From Bombilactobacillus thymidiniphilus (lineage in GTDB: Bacteria; Bacillota; Bacilli; Lactobacillales; Lactobacillaceae): a stretch of DNA of 64,000 nucleotides. The translations under genes were made by a program, and so were the position numbers. The DNA is taken from positions 930,001 to 994,000 of the forward strand of contig NZ_CP093365.1 of NCBI RefSeq assembly GCF_023380245.1, read 5' to 3'. Below the pieces are notes generated by a model that searched no databases, was not told the DNA's origin, and was given only the letters and a program-made list of their open reading frames with translations. This document shows positions 54,917 to 64,000 of the stretch, one piece after another (the first letter of the stretch is position 1; every line of letters begins with the position of its first letter).

Positions 54917-57900
54917 CTAGTTTGACCATACTACAGTAAACGGTGCAGTTGCTTTTTGAGAATTATCTATTACATTTTTGGCCGTGCATATATCACCTAT
55001 AGGATCATAGTCACTACCTTCACCAACAATAGTCCAAGTAGCCTCTGTATTCGGAATGTCGGGATTTTCTGGCATAGGATTACCGTCATCGGGAGGGTTA
55101 GATAAACCACAGTCAGATATTAGGTAGCTATAATTTCCAAATTTAATTTTCCATAAATTGAATTTGGCTGACATCTTCAACATGTTTGTTTCAACTACTT
55201 TTTTATCGGTTGTATTCCAGTTGCTTAGGTCTAACTGTAACAAATTATTATCATAATAGAATAATCTTGTTAGATTGACAGCGCCATGAATGTTCCAATT
55301 GGACACATCCAATTTCTTTATAGAATCTAGTCCTTCAAACATTGATTGTAGATTAGTTGCGTTATCAACGTTGATTAAATTAGCGTCCAACGTTTCCAAT
55401 TTAGTATCGTTTAAGAACATATTTTGAAAATTATTAACGTTGTCTGTTTGAAGTTTGTCTAGACCGTCAATCTTAGTTAAGTTAGGCATATAAGCAAACA
55501 TATTGCTAACTGATCCATTCTTAGAACTTACTTTACCGTCAAAGATAATATGATTAACTTGATCACGAACGTCGTTCCATGGCCAATCACTTGAAGATGG
55601 ATTAATGTTACCATTAAAATCTTCACTATTCATATCATGTTTGTAAATTGTTAAAGTATGATCTTTCAGACCCCACCATTTAACATTTACAGTCGGATCT
55701 GGCACTTTAACTGTTTTTTTGTCACTATCTTTGTCGTTGTCTAAAGTAGTATCACCCTTCAGATCTCCTGATTCACTAGTGTCACCAATTTGTACTTTAT
55801 AAGTTTTAGTAGTGGATACAGGGTTTAGGTTAAGATCTACAATGTTAGATTGCGTTCCAGAAGGATCCGTATACATCCAGCCAACTGGCAATTGATTCTT
55901 TAAATGAATATTCTTCCAACCGGATTTACGGTTATCTATTGTGAGTTTATATTCTAATATATCACCTCTGCCTCGCTTGGGTATATGATGAATAATCAGT
56001 ATCACCGTTAGTTATATTTTTAACAGTTTCAGTAGCTACAGGACTTGTTGCTTCTGATACTGTTATGACAGGTTCATTGTTCACTTTAATGTCTTTATGG
56101 TTAGGACTTGTTATAGTAGTTGAACTTTGAACCTCACCCAGTGGCGTTTTACCAACTTTGACCTTGTAGGTAAGTGGATTAGTAGGTGTCAAATGATTAT
56201 TTGACGGATTATCTAGTTGTAACGTAATAGTGTTACTACCATCAAGTGGTGATTTCCAAGTTCCTGGTAGTGTATCTATTAGATTTACAGTGTTCCAATT
56301 CTTGATACCATTACTGTTATCCACAGCTACTTTATATTCTAAAGTATCACCAGGTTTTGCAGTAGCCGTCTTGGTGAATGGTGCATTAGGATCATCGGTA
56401 GTGTTTCTGACAGTCTTTACGATAGACGGTTCATGATCACTACTTTGAATATTAATAGTGGGATCACTCACTTTAACATTCTTATAGTTACTACTCTTGA
56501 AAACAGTTGTACCTTGAGCTATACCTATAGGAGCATCATCATTAACTTTTACATTATAAGTTGTTTTAGTTGGTGTAGTACTGTTAGTAATGTTTTTATC
56601 AAACACGAACTGTATTGAATTGGATTCATTGAGAGGTGATGATAAACCATCAGGTAATGTATCAGTTAGTTTAACATCGTTCCAACTGCCATTCACACCT
56701 TTGCTGTTATCAATGACAACTTTATATTTCAATTTATCGCCTTGAGTGGCATTAGTGTTTTTAGAGAATTTAGTGTCACCGGCAGTAATATTTTTCACTT
56801 TGATTTTGATACTTGGATTTTGATCACGGCTCTTTATATTAATAATTGGGTCGTCAACTGTAACTGTCTTGTAATTGCTACTACTAAAGGTAGTCTTACC
56901 TTGAGCTAGACCCACAGGAGCATCTTTATTAACTTTTACCTTATAAGTTTTTTTGGTCAATGACAAGCTGTTAGAAATATTCTTTTCAAAGTCGAATTTT
57001 ATTTCATTTGAATCATCCAAAGGTGATGCCAATCCCTTTGCTAAGTCATCAGTGAACTTGACATCGTTCCAACTGTCTTTAACACCGTCACTATTATCGA
57101 TGGAAACTTCATACTGTAAAGTATCACCTTGTGTGGCATCAGTGTTTTTAGTGTACTTATCAGCCCCAGTAGTGAGGTTTTTAACTTTTGTAGTGATTAC
57201 CGGGTCTTTATCGTTACTTTTGACGTTAACTATTGGTTCAGATTGTGGTCTAGCGATCATTCCATCACCTGGCCAATTTTTTCCGGTTAATTTATCTGAT
57301 TGACTTTGTAATAACTGGTTTTTCGTATTTTTATCAATCGTTGCGCGATAAAAGAAAGATACAGAGCCAGTATCTAGACCAACATTGCCAACATATTTAT
57401 CAAAAGTATTCTTACCATCTGTGGCCGATGACATTCCAGTAGGTAAGACGTCATGATATTGAACATCATACCAAGGACAACCAATACCATGTGCAGTAGA
57501 ATTGTTAATTGTAACTTTATATTCCACTATATCACCTGGGTTTGCATCTACTGTATTGGTATATTCAGAATTAGGATCTTTTGTAAAGTTATGAACTGTC
57601 TTCGTTATTGAAGGACCACTAACAACAGTAGGTGTTGTCGGATTAGTTGAGGTATCTTGTCCTGGTAATGACGTGGAGCCAGTAGGTGCAGTCTTTACAT
57701 AGTCCAAAGCTACAGCAGCATTCATTGTTTGATTACCTGTGGCAGAAGTAAAGCCCCAGTATACAGGTTTATTGCTGTCATAGTCGCTTAAGTCTTCAAC
57801 ATAGCTGATTTTTTGAGAATAATTATCAGGAACATTGGTTTCTGGGAATACAGCATCATCTTCTTGAAAAACTGTTAAAGTGCCTTTGTTAGTTAGATTA

Positions 57901-58610
57901 TTTGGATCCCATTGAACAGTTACATGTTTCCAGGCATTGGAGACCATCTTAGCATCGTAAAATTTGTTCCAATGATTGATAGCATAATGACCGTTACTCA
58001 TACGAGTAGTACCGTCAGTGATTGCTACGTGAGAACGATTTACTTTAACAGCATCCCCAGTATCCAATGCTAAATCACTGTCACTTGTATTCTCATTATA
58101 CTTAGGGTCAAATTCTACTGTTAAACCACCATCATATGGTTTGGTGTAGCTACTAGAATTACGCAGACTGCCGTAAATACCTATGGCTTCGCCGGCAGAA
58201 CCCAGTAATTGGTTACCGGAGTTTTGCATAGTGAAAGTTAAACCGTCACCAGTATGAGTGGTATCTTTACCATTCATGTAGTAGTAAAAAGAAATGCAGA
58301 ACGGTTTATGGATATTGATTGGTGTCTTGTTCCACATTGCCTTGCTGGCATCGTTTTCCCCTGAAGCCATTTTTTGTGTTTCCGGGTGACCAGGAATAAT
58401 TGTTTGACTACTTGAGCCTAAGTTACCACCCAAAATGTTAAAAGTGTCATTATTAATGGCATTTGTAGCATTTAAACTTGTGGGTGGGTTCGTTAAATCT
58501 AAAGTGGGTGTAGTTGCTGCCGATGCTTTGACAGCAGTGAAAACACCCAAAATAAATAACGTGGAAAACATTTTCAGTATTGAAAATACTGAACGTAGTT
58601 TGTTTTTCAT
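54917..58610 (-). pseudogene. Frameshifted L-type lectin / DUF11 / DUF285 surface protein
   Basis: Two overlapping frames form one broken gene. The first part (58610 to a stop at 55962) starts at an ATG after GGGGGAAA, with a signal peptide to about KASA (35), an L-type lectin-like domain (about 40-320) and repeated DUF11-type domains from about 333 on (each with a GDxLEYKV(x)DN phrase). The fifth repeat is cut by a stop. The second frame (to 54917) continues the same repeat with GDILEYKLTIDN and then a DUF285 region. Deleting one base near 55967 restores a single frame. The protein also ends (FTVVWSN) just where related proteins begin their WxL-like domain. Confidence 0.8.
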
Positions 58611-58936
58611 TGTATTTCCCCCTGTAAAATTTAGTTGAGTGTTTGTACAAATTGAAGCTATGATACAAATACTCACTACTATATTACAACTAATTTATGC
58701 GGGAAAAGCAATGCCCTTATTCATCATTTATTCATTAAATTATATTAAAACGTCAATTATTAATAATATTTTCATCAATTAAATGATTTTTTTAGTGTAA
58801 AAAATGATAAAAGTGTATTTTACTAGTCCTAATTTTTGGCAAAATAGTTATTTATTAACTGTTTTAAGCCACCAAAAAATAATTAAATTTATTATCTCAA
58901 TTTATACACGCTTATTATTTCATTAGTTATTAATAA
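58611..58936 (-). promoter_or_regulatory. Upstream region of the lectin gene
   Basis: No gene in 326 AT-rich bases. GGGGGAAA serves the ATG at 58610. A 10-bp palindrome TTTGTACAAA lies at 58642-58651. I cannot place a confident promoter, and no clear terminator follows the regulator gene at 58937. Confidence 0.35.
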
Positions 58937-59875
58937 TTACTTAGTTAACTCATATAAGGCGCGTCGGGCAACACTTTCATTAGTGATGATGTGGGTAAAT
59001 AATTTGCCACGTAAAGCACCTAATAAAGCCTCAACTTTAAATTTGCTATCAATAATGCCAAAGCGTGTCGGTGTTTGTAAAATAGTCTCCAAGTCAAGGC
59101 CAAATGTTTTATCAGTTTCAGGATTTAAAAAGTGTCCATTAATATCATAAGGTCGCCCATAAGCCATACCGGCGACTTGATTTAAGTCGACTTGTGCAAA
59201 AATTTGTTGCCGGTTACGCCACCAAATAGGAATCGACTTCACGGAGTGGAGCGTGCCAATGCCGGTAAAGATCATTTCCATGCGTTGTGCTTTTTTGATA
59301 GTTTCTTGTGTGGCGATTTCTTGAAGCATTCCGTGCCGCGTCTCGTCATTCAATATATATAAAGGCCCTGATAATGTCGAGTAATTACTAGAGAATTGGT
59401 TAGCTGCATACTCCACCATTCTTGCAGACCCTACAGCAGAATTATATTTCATATTTTCACCAATAAATTGCACAAATTGCAGATCTGGCAAACTGCGTCG
59501 TTCAAACTTAGTAATGACATTATAAACAGTACTACCCCAGGCGGTACCAACGATATGACAATGTTGTAATTTTTCTTCAATTTTTTGTGCTGCGTAACGT
59601 GTGAGAATATCCATATTTAGAGCGGCATCATTAGAATCTTTCAAAACATAAATATTAGGAATTGCAGACAACTGTTGCAAATCATTTTCTAAATTCCAGT
59701 TACGGGCAGTCGGTGATTGAATAGAGAAAGTAACAATCCCTTGTTGTCGCGCTTTATCCAATGCTTGGTTCACTAAATAGCGACTAATATGGTATTTTTC
59801 AGCTAATTCAGCTAAATTTAAGCGATTTACATAATAATCTTTGGCTAAATTAGCTAATAACTCATTTTTAAGCAT
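58937..59875 (-). CDS. citI: SorC/DeoR-family regulator, probable CitI
   Basis: A 312-aa SorC-family transcription factor: an N-terminal helix-turn-helix (NLAELAEKYHISRYLVNQALDKARQQGIV, about 20-50) and a C-terminal effector domain with GTAWGSTVYNVI and IFTGIGTLHS. In Weissella and Leuconostoc-type citrate loci a protein of this family (CitI) senses citrate and activates the divergent cit operon. Here it faces citM across about 180 bases. I use the ATG at 59875, seven bases after AGGAGG; the longer frame to 59893 begins within the ribosome site. Confidence 0.8.
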   Translation of the reverse strand: MLKNELLANLAKDYYVNRLNLAELAEKYHISRYLVNQALDKARQQGIVTFSIQSPTARNWNLENDLQQLSAIPNIYVLKDSNDAALNMDILTRYAAQKIEEKLQHCHIVGTAWGSTVYNVITKFERRSLPDLQFVQFIGENMKYNSAVGSARMVEYAANQFSSNYSTLSGPLYILNDETRHGMLQEIATQETIKKAQRMEMIFTGIGTLHSVKSIPIWWRNRQQIFAQVDLNQVAGMAYGRPYDINGHFLNPETDKTFGLDLETILQTPTRFGIIDSKFKVEALLGALRGKLFTHIITNESVARRALYELTK

Positions 59876-59893
59876 GATTTTACCTCCTGCCAT

Positions 59894-60056
59894 CAGTGTA
59901 AACTTCTTTTTAAAAAAATTAAATCATTAGAATTTTTTTGTGTTAAATAAAAACATGCTTTAAATTTTTTAAAAAATGGTAGTTTATCATTTTAAAATTT
60001 AAATTTGTTGCTACAATGATGACGTTTTTATAGATAGATGAAAGGGGAGAATCATT
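59894..60056. promoter_or_regulatory. citI-citM divergent control region
   Basis: Very AT-rich. Perfect palindromes ATTTTTTAAAAAAT (59964-59977) and ATTTTAAAAT (59989-59998) are candidate CitI operators. A TACAAT (60012-60017) is a possible -10 box for citM. The citM ribosome site AAAGGGGAGA is at 60041-60050. Confidence 0.5.
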
Positions 60057-61202
60057 GTGGCACAACAGCAAGATGAATTGTTGCGTCTGCATGAACAGCA
60101 CACTGGTGTTTTGCGTATTGCAGGTGAGCTGCCTGTCACCAACCGTGAGCAATTAGGGCAAGCTTACACACCTGGAGTGGCTAAACTAGCTAAGTTGATT
60201 GAGCAAGATCCAGCTACCAAGGCTAAGTACACAATTAGTGGCAAGCTAGTGGCTGTGATTACAGATGGAACAGCGATTTTAGGCTTAGGTAATGTTGGTC
60301 CAGCAGCAGGATTACCAATTGTGGAAGGCAAGGCATTGCTTTATAAACAATTAGCCGGCGTGGATGCAATTCCATTAACTTTACAACAAGTAAAGACAGA
60401 CGAATTAGTGCAAACGATTGTTAATTTTGCCGATTCGTTTGCGGGTATTCATTTGGAGGATATCAAAGCACCACGCGTATTTGAAGTCGAAGATCAGCTC
60501 AAGCAAAAGCTAAATATTCCTGTTTATAACGATGATCAAACGGGAACAGCGATTGTGGTGTTGGCTGGGCTCATTAATGCAGCTAAAGTAGTGCACAAAA
60601 ATTTAGTCGACTTAAAGATTGTGATTAATGGTGTTGGTGCTGCTGGAGTTGCCACGGCAAAATTACTATTAGCTGCAGGTATTAAAAACATTACTTTGGT
60701 GGATATTCATGGCGTAATTCAAAGCTCTGATGAACGCTATAACCATTATCAACGTGATTTGGCAGCACAAGTTTCACCAGCAACGGGGACAACATTGGAT
60801 GAAGTTATTACGGGACAAGATGTTTTTATTGGCTTATCAGTAGCTGATGTTTTAAATGCACAACAAGTACACAAAATGTCCACGGATCCAATTATTTTTG
60901 CTTTGGCTAATCCAGTACCTGAAATTAATCCAGAGCAAGCACTGCAAGCAGGCGCCAAAATTGTAGCGACAGGCTCTTCACAATGGGCTAATCAGGTTAA
61001 CAATATCTTAGTATTTCCTGGTTTATTTCAAGGTTTGCTGCGTTATGACGTTAAACAAGTGGATCTAAAACTTCAACAATCAGTGGCGGTTAAATTAGCA
61101 GCATTAATTAAAGAACCAAGTGCACAAGAAATTGTTCCGGGCGTCTTTAGTTCAGGCGTTGTGGCTGCAGTTAGTTCTGCAGTCGAGGAATATCAAAAAT
61201 AG
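60057..61202 (+). CDS. citM: Malic-enzyme-family oxaloacetate decarboxylase
   Basis: A 381-aa malic enzyme homologue that, in citrate operons, decarboxylates the oxaloacetate released by citrate lyase to pyruvate. Conserved features are AYTPGV (Tyr about 37), the catalytic Lys region GKLVAVITDGTAILGLGNVGP, the metal-binding stretch HLEDIKAPR, PVYNDDQTGTA, and the nucleotide-binding NGVGAAGVATAKLL. GTG start seven bases after GGGGAGA. A true NAD malic enzyme is the alternative; the operon context favours CitM. Confidence 0.85.
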   Translation: MAQQQDELLRLHEQHTGVLRIAGELPVTNREQLGQAYTPGVAKLAKLIEQDPATKAKYTISGKLVAVITDGTAILGLGNVGPAAGLPIVEGKALLYKQLAGVDAIPLTLQQVKTDELVQTIVNFADSFAGIHLEDIKAPRVFEVEDQLKQKLNIPVYNDDQTGTAIVVLAGLINAAKVVHKNLVDLKIVINGVGAAGVATAKLLLAAGIKNITLVDIHGVIQSSDERYNHYQRDLAAQVSPATGTTLDEVITGQDVFIGLSVADVLNAQQVHKMSTDPIIFALANPVPEINPEQALQAGAKIVATGSSQWANQVNNILVFPGLFQGLLRYDVKQVDLKLQQSVAVKLAALIKEPSAQEIVPGVFSSGVVAAVSSAVEEYQK

Positions 61203-61230
61203 AATTAATTTATTATTGGGGGATCTAACA

Positions 61231-62535
61231 GTGATTGCTAAATTGAAAAAAATAAAGATTGGTTTTATGCCTTTACCGCTTTATTTGGTATTAGCGTTGG
61301 GCTATGTGTTATTGACATTGACTAATGTCATGCCAACTAACGACATGCTGATCTCTCTAGGAGTAATGGTTGTGTTTTCTTATTTGTTGGAAGAAATAGG
61401 TCAGCACATACCAGTTTTGAATAATTTGGGTGGTAAAGTTTTAGTTGTTACTTTTGTACCCTCGTATTTGGTATTCATGCATTGGCTACCCCAAACGACA
61501 ATCAAGACAGTGTCGGATTTTATGAATCATAATAATTTCTTGATGTTTTTTATCACGATGCTGGTAGTCGGTGCGATAGCTTCGATGAATCGGCGTACAC
61601 TGCTAAAAGCTACTTCACGCATTATTGTTGTTTTAGTATTGTGTGATGTTATTGGTTCTTTAGTAGGAACAGGTGTTGGAATGCTGCTGGGACTGTCGGC
61701 TTATAAAGCTTACTTTTTTGTGGTAGCACCTATCTTAGCTGGTGGCGTTGGTGAAGGTGCTATGCCGTTATCAATTGGTTACGCTGCAGTGATTAGTGGC
61801 ATGACGCAGGGAGATATTTTCGGCTCTATCTTGCCAGCTGTAATGTTAGGCAGTTTAGTGGCTGTTGTGTTAGCTGGTTCATTGCGACGTTTGGGTGATA
61901 AGAAGCCAGAATTGACAGGCAATGGTCGCTTAATAGATGATGACGATCAGCTAGCTAATTTGAAAAGTGGCAATCAAGAAGTGAGTGTCGAAAAAACTTT
62001 AATGGCTGGTGTTTTGGCTATTGCACTGTACTTTTTAGCGGTATGGCTTAATTTTGTGATTCAAAAATATTTGCACATCTCGATTCCATCACCAATTATT
62101 CTATTAATTGTCTTGATGGCCGCTAAAATGCTGGGTTATATTCCTAAAAGCATTGAAGAAGGTGGGATTTCATTAAACAGTTTCACAGTGAAAGGTATCA
62201 CGCCACCACTATTATTTGGCGTAGGTGTGGCACAAACAGATTGGAATAAATTGATTCAAGTTTTTAAATCACCAGCTTCTATTGTGGTAATTATCGCTAC
62301 GGTGGTGGCAGTGGTGGCAACTGCATTCATTGTTTCAAAGTTACTAGGAATGTATCCTGTGGATACAGCAATTGCAGTTTCTTGTTGTTCTGGACAAGGT
62401 GGAACCGGAGCACTAGCTATTTTATCGGCGGGTGATCGAATGGAATTAATGCCGTTTGCTCAAGTTTCAGTACGAATTGGCGGAGCTTTAACAGTTACAC
62501 TAGCCATTTTTTTGATGGGGTTAATAGTTCATTAG
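61231..62535 (+). CDS. citP: 2-hydroxycarboxylate transporter, citrate carrier
   Basis: A 434-aa transporter of the 2HCT family (CitP/CitS/MaeP). The two GGxG re-entrant loop motifs are present as GGVGEGAMPLS (about 170-180) and SGQGGTGALA (about 387-396), and the substrate-binding Arg lies in QVSVRIGGA (about 414). In lactic acid bacteria CitP exchanges citrate for lactate and builds proton motive force. The GTG start follows GGGGGA; an upstream ATG within citM has no ribosome site. Malate as substrate cannot be excluded, but the cit genes around it argue for citrate. Confidence 0.87.
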   Translation: MIAKLKKIKIGFMPLPLYLVLALGYVLLTLTNVMPTNDMLISLGVMVVFSYLLEEIGQHIPVLNNLGGKVLVVTFVPSYLVFMHWLPQTTIKTVSDFMNHNNFLMFFITMLVVGAIASMNRRTLLKATSRIIVVLVLCDVIGSLVGTGVGMLLGLSAYKAYFFVVAPILAGGVGEGAMPLSIGYAAVISGMTQGDIFGSILPAVMLGSLVAVVLAGSLRRLGDKKPELTGNGRLIDDDDQLANLKSGNQEVSVEKTLMAGVLAIALYFLAVWLNFVIQKYLHISIPSPIILLIVLMAAKMLGYIPKSIEEGGISLNSFTVKGITPPLLFGVGVAQTDWNKLIQVFKSPASIVVIIATVVAVVATAFIVSKLLGMYPVDTAIAVSCCSGQGGTGALAILSAGDRMELMPFAQVSVRIGGALTVTLAIFLMGLIVH

Positions 62536-62550
62536 GAGCAGCGAGCATTT

Positions 62551-63609
62551 ATGGAAGTCATTAAAGATTTATATTTGCTAAATAGTGCTGTAAAAAAACA
62601 GTGGGAGTCATTTCTACAGCAGCATGGAATTGATAATTTTAATAATGCAGAGACTAAATATCTGAATCAGACTGTTGGTTTATTTGATGAGCATGATCAG
62701 CTGGTGGGTACCGGATCCATTGCCCAAAATGTCATGAAATATGTGGCAATAGAGGTGCATGGGGAAATCCATGCTGGTGTGCGATTCAATAAAATTATAT
62801 CAGCCTTGATTCAACGTCTAGACCAAGCGCAAATAAGCCACTATTTTGTTTTTACAAAGATCAAATATGTTAGTAGTTTTAAGCACATTGGTTTTCATTG
62901 TTTGGCGCAAGTGCCGCAAGGTGCACTATTGGAAAGTGGATTTCCAACGATTAAGAATTATTTGGCACAATTATCGCAGCCTAATAGTGAGCAACAACAA
63001 GTTGCTGCAATTGTAATTAATGCCAACCCTTTTACAAAGGGGCATCGCTATTTGATTGAAAAAGCTGCCCAAGAAAATGATCTAGTGTATGTGATCGTAG
63101 TTCAACAAAATGCTTCGTTATTTACAACACCGCAACGCTTGTATTTAGTACGCTTAGGTGTGCAGGATTTAATGAATGTAAAAGTTATTGATGGTGGCGA
63201 GTATACTGTTAGTTTTGCCACTTTTCCCGCTTATTTTTTGACTAGCAGTGATGCTGTCATTGACTATCAAACGCGTTTGGATGCACAATTATTTAAAAAT
63301 TGGTTTGTACCGGCTTTGCAAATCAAGCGTCGCTATTTGGGTACAGAGCCAACATCGCATACTACACGATTATATAATGATAATTTACAAGCTATTTTAC
63401 AGCCCGAAGTTGAAGTGCTTGTTGTGCCTCGTTATCAGTTGGCTGATGGACAAATAGTATCTGCTTTTCAAGTACGTCATTATTTGGTGACCCAAAATTT
63501 AGAGCAGATTGCTCGGTTAGTTCCAGCGACAACCTTTGATTTTATCAAGGCACATTGGGCTATTTTGCAACAACGAATTCAGAAAGGATGGCATGGTAAT
63601 GGAAATTAA
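62551..63609 (+). CDS. citC: [Citrate (pro-3S)-lyase] ligase
   Basis: A 352-aa enzyme that activates citrate lyase by acetylating the thiol of its prosthetic group with ATP and acetate. It has an N-terminal GNAT-like part and a C-terminal nucleotidyltransferase domain with the NPFTKGHRYLIEKA motif (about 160-172, the HxGH-like nucleotide site). TAGGAGCAG provides the ribosome site. The coding end overlaps the start of citD. Confidence 0.9.
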   Translation: MEVIKDLYLLNSAVKKQWESFLQQHGIDNFNNAETKYLNQTVGLFDEHDQLVGTGSIAQNVMKYVAIEVHGEIHAGVRFNKIISALIQRLDQAQISHYFVFTKIKYVSSFKHIGFHCLAQVPQGALLESGFPTIKNYLAQLSQPNSEQQQVAAIVINANPFTKGHRYLIEKAAQENDLVYVIVVQQNASLFTTPQRLYLVRLGVQDLMNVKVIDGGEYTVSFATFPAYFLTSSDAVIDYQTRLDAQLFKNWFVPALQIKRRYLGTEPTSHTTRLYNDNLQAILQPEVEVLVVPRYQLADGQIVSAFQVRHYLVTQNLEQIARLVPATTFDFIKAHWAILQQRIQKGWHGNGN

Positions 63610-63892
63610 AAGGATTGCTACGGCAGGAACCTTAGAATCATCTGATATCCAAATAACTATTGCACCAGGTAATAATGGTTTACAAATTGAGCTGCAATCT
63701 GATGTTATTAAACAATTTGGCGCGCAAATCAAACAGACAATTATTGATGTTTTAACAAATTATGGTGTTCAAAACGCGCAAATCAAAGCAGTTGATAAAG
63801 GAGCTTTGGATTTAGTAATCAAAGCGCGTGCGATCGCTGCCGTACAAAGAGCCCTGGAGATTAGTGAAGAGCCACGTTGGGAGGTGCTTTAA
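63599..63892 (+). CDS. citD: Citrate lyase gamma subunit (acyl carrier protein)
   Basis: A 97-aa acyl carrier protein of citrate lyase. The N-terminus MEIKRIATAGTLESSDIQI holds the Ser that carries the phosphoribosyl-dephospho-CoA group (about residue 14). It starts inside the last codons of citC; an alternative ATG two codons earlier (63593) shares the frame. Length is normal. Confidence 0.9.
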   Translation: MEIKRIATAGTLESSDIQITIAPGNNGLQIELQSDVIKQFGAQIKQTIIDVLTNYGVQNAQIKAVDKGALDLVIKARAIAAVQRALEISEEPRWEVL

Positions 63893-64000
63893 ATGTCTGA
63901 TTCTGCAACAAGATTAAGACGCACAATGATGTTTGTTCCAGGCAATAATCCTGCCATGATTAAGGATGCAGGTATTTATGGCGCTGATTCAGTGATGTTT
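63893..64000 (+). CDS. citE: Citrate lyase beta subunit (start only)
   Basis: The first 36 codons, cut by the window edge: MSDSATRLRRTMMFVPGNNP followed by AMIKDAGIYGADSVMF, the typical CitE N-terminus of the HpcH/HpaI-type citryl-ACP lyase. The ATG shares its first base region with the citD stop (TAAATG), with GGAGGTG inside citD as ribosome site. citF is expected next. Confidence 0.9.
   Translation, partial: MSDSATRLRRTMMFVPGNNPAMIKDAGIYGADSVMF

Noticed and set aside
55940-56010. Programmed ribosomal frameshift in the lectin gene
   Set aside because: There is no slippery heptamer and no prfB-like signal, and the missing WxL end points to decay instead; not fully excluded.
1-64000. tRNA, rRNA, insertion sequence or prophage genes
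   Set aside because: I found no cloverleaf-like sequence, transposase or phage structural gene; the phage-tail-lysozyme domain at 11.3 kb belongs to a secreted protein with wall-binding repeats.

Overview
The window is AT-rich DNA from a member of the Lactobacillaceae. The evidence is the set of SLAP (surface-layer-protein-A type) wall-binding domains, Mub-B2/MucBP mucus-binding modules, DUF1542 adhesin repeats, an oxygen-dependent pyruvate oxidase and a citI / citM-citP-citC-citD-citE citrate cluster. SLAP domains, giant adhesins and BspA/WxL-like proteins together suggest a host-associated species. A bee-gut type such as Bombilactobacillus would fit, but the sequence alone does not settle the genus.

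Layout. 1-5.2 kb: a DUF308 membrane protein (cut by the window edge), menE, menB and a divergent menI-type thioesterase, which form a partial menaquinone branch, then pyruvate oxidase. 5.2-17 kb: housekeeping and accessory genes, namely an MFS transporter, a MalY/PatB C-S lyase, a Zur-type regulator facing a zinc ABC operon with a Zur-like box between them, a secreted lysozyme-like protein with five SH3-like repeats, an APC permease, an S66 peptidase and a lipoprotein. 17-19.3 kb: a SLAP-like protein without signal peptide, MgtC, and a MazEF/PemIK-type toxin-antitoxin pair. 19.3-34.5 kb: surface island I, with a 2816-aa adhesin (about 24 DUF1542 repeats, SLAP-anchored), a BspA/WxL-like protein, an S-layer-like protein, a GH73 glucosaminidase and an amidase, the last three SLAP-anchored. 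34.5-34.7 kb: an unannotated small RNA of about 131 nt on the minus strand, with a near-consensus promoter and a strong terminator. 34.9-45 kb: lipoprotein, AI-2E-family permease, an unknown protein, gpmA behind a perfect consensus promoter, two TPM-domain proteins (one decayed at its 5' end), and a pyridoxal-kinase-like / ECF S-component / YczE-like operon. 45-58.6 kb: surface island II, with a BspA/WxL-like protein, two paralogous BspA/Mub proteins (one with 78-bp coding tandem repeats) and a lectin-DUF11-DUF285 protein broken by a one-base insertion. 58.9-64 kb: the citrate locus, cut off inside citE.

How it fits together. The island proteins fall into two classes. The SLAP/SH3 class has ordinary AGGAGG-like ribosome binding sites and non-covalent wall-binding domains. 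The BspA/WxL/lectin class has G4-G5 ribosome binding sites (GGGGA or GGGGGA). The small RNA carries two C-rich motifs complementary to such G-tracts, with a nine-base perfect match to the leader at 45.1 kb. This suggests, without proving, a post-transcriptional switch acting on one class of surface proteins. Metabolically, citrate would enter through CitP, be cleaved by citrate lyase (CitDEF, activated by CitC), and its oxaloacetate decarboxylated by CitM to pyruvate, which pyruvate oxidase could turn into acetyl-phosphate and H2O2 when oxygen is present.
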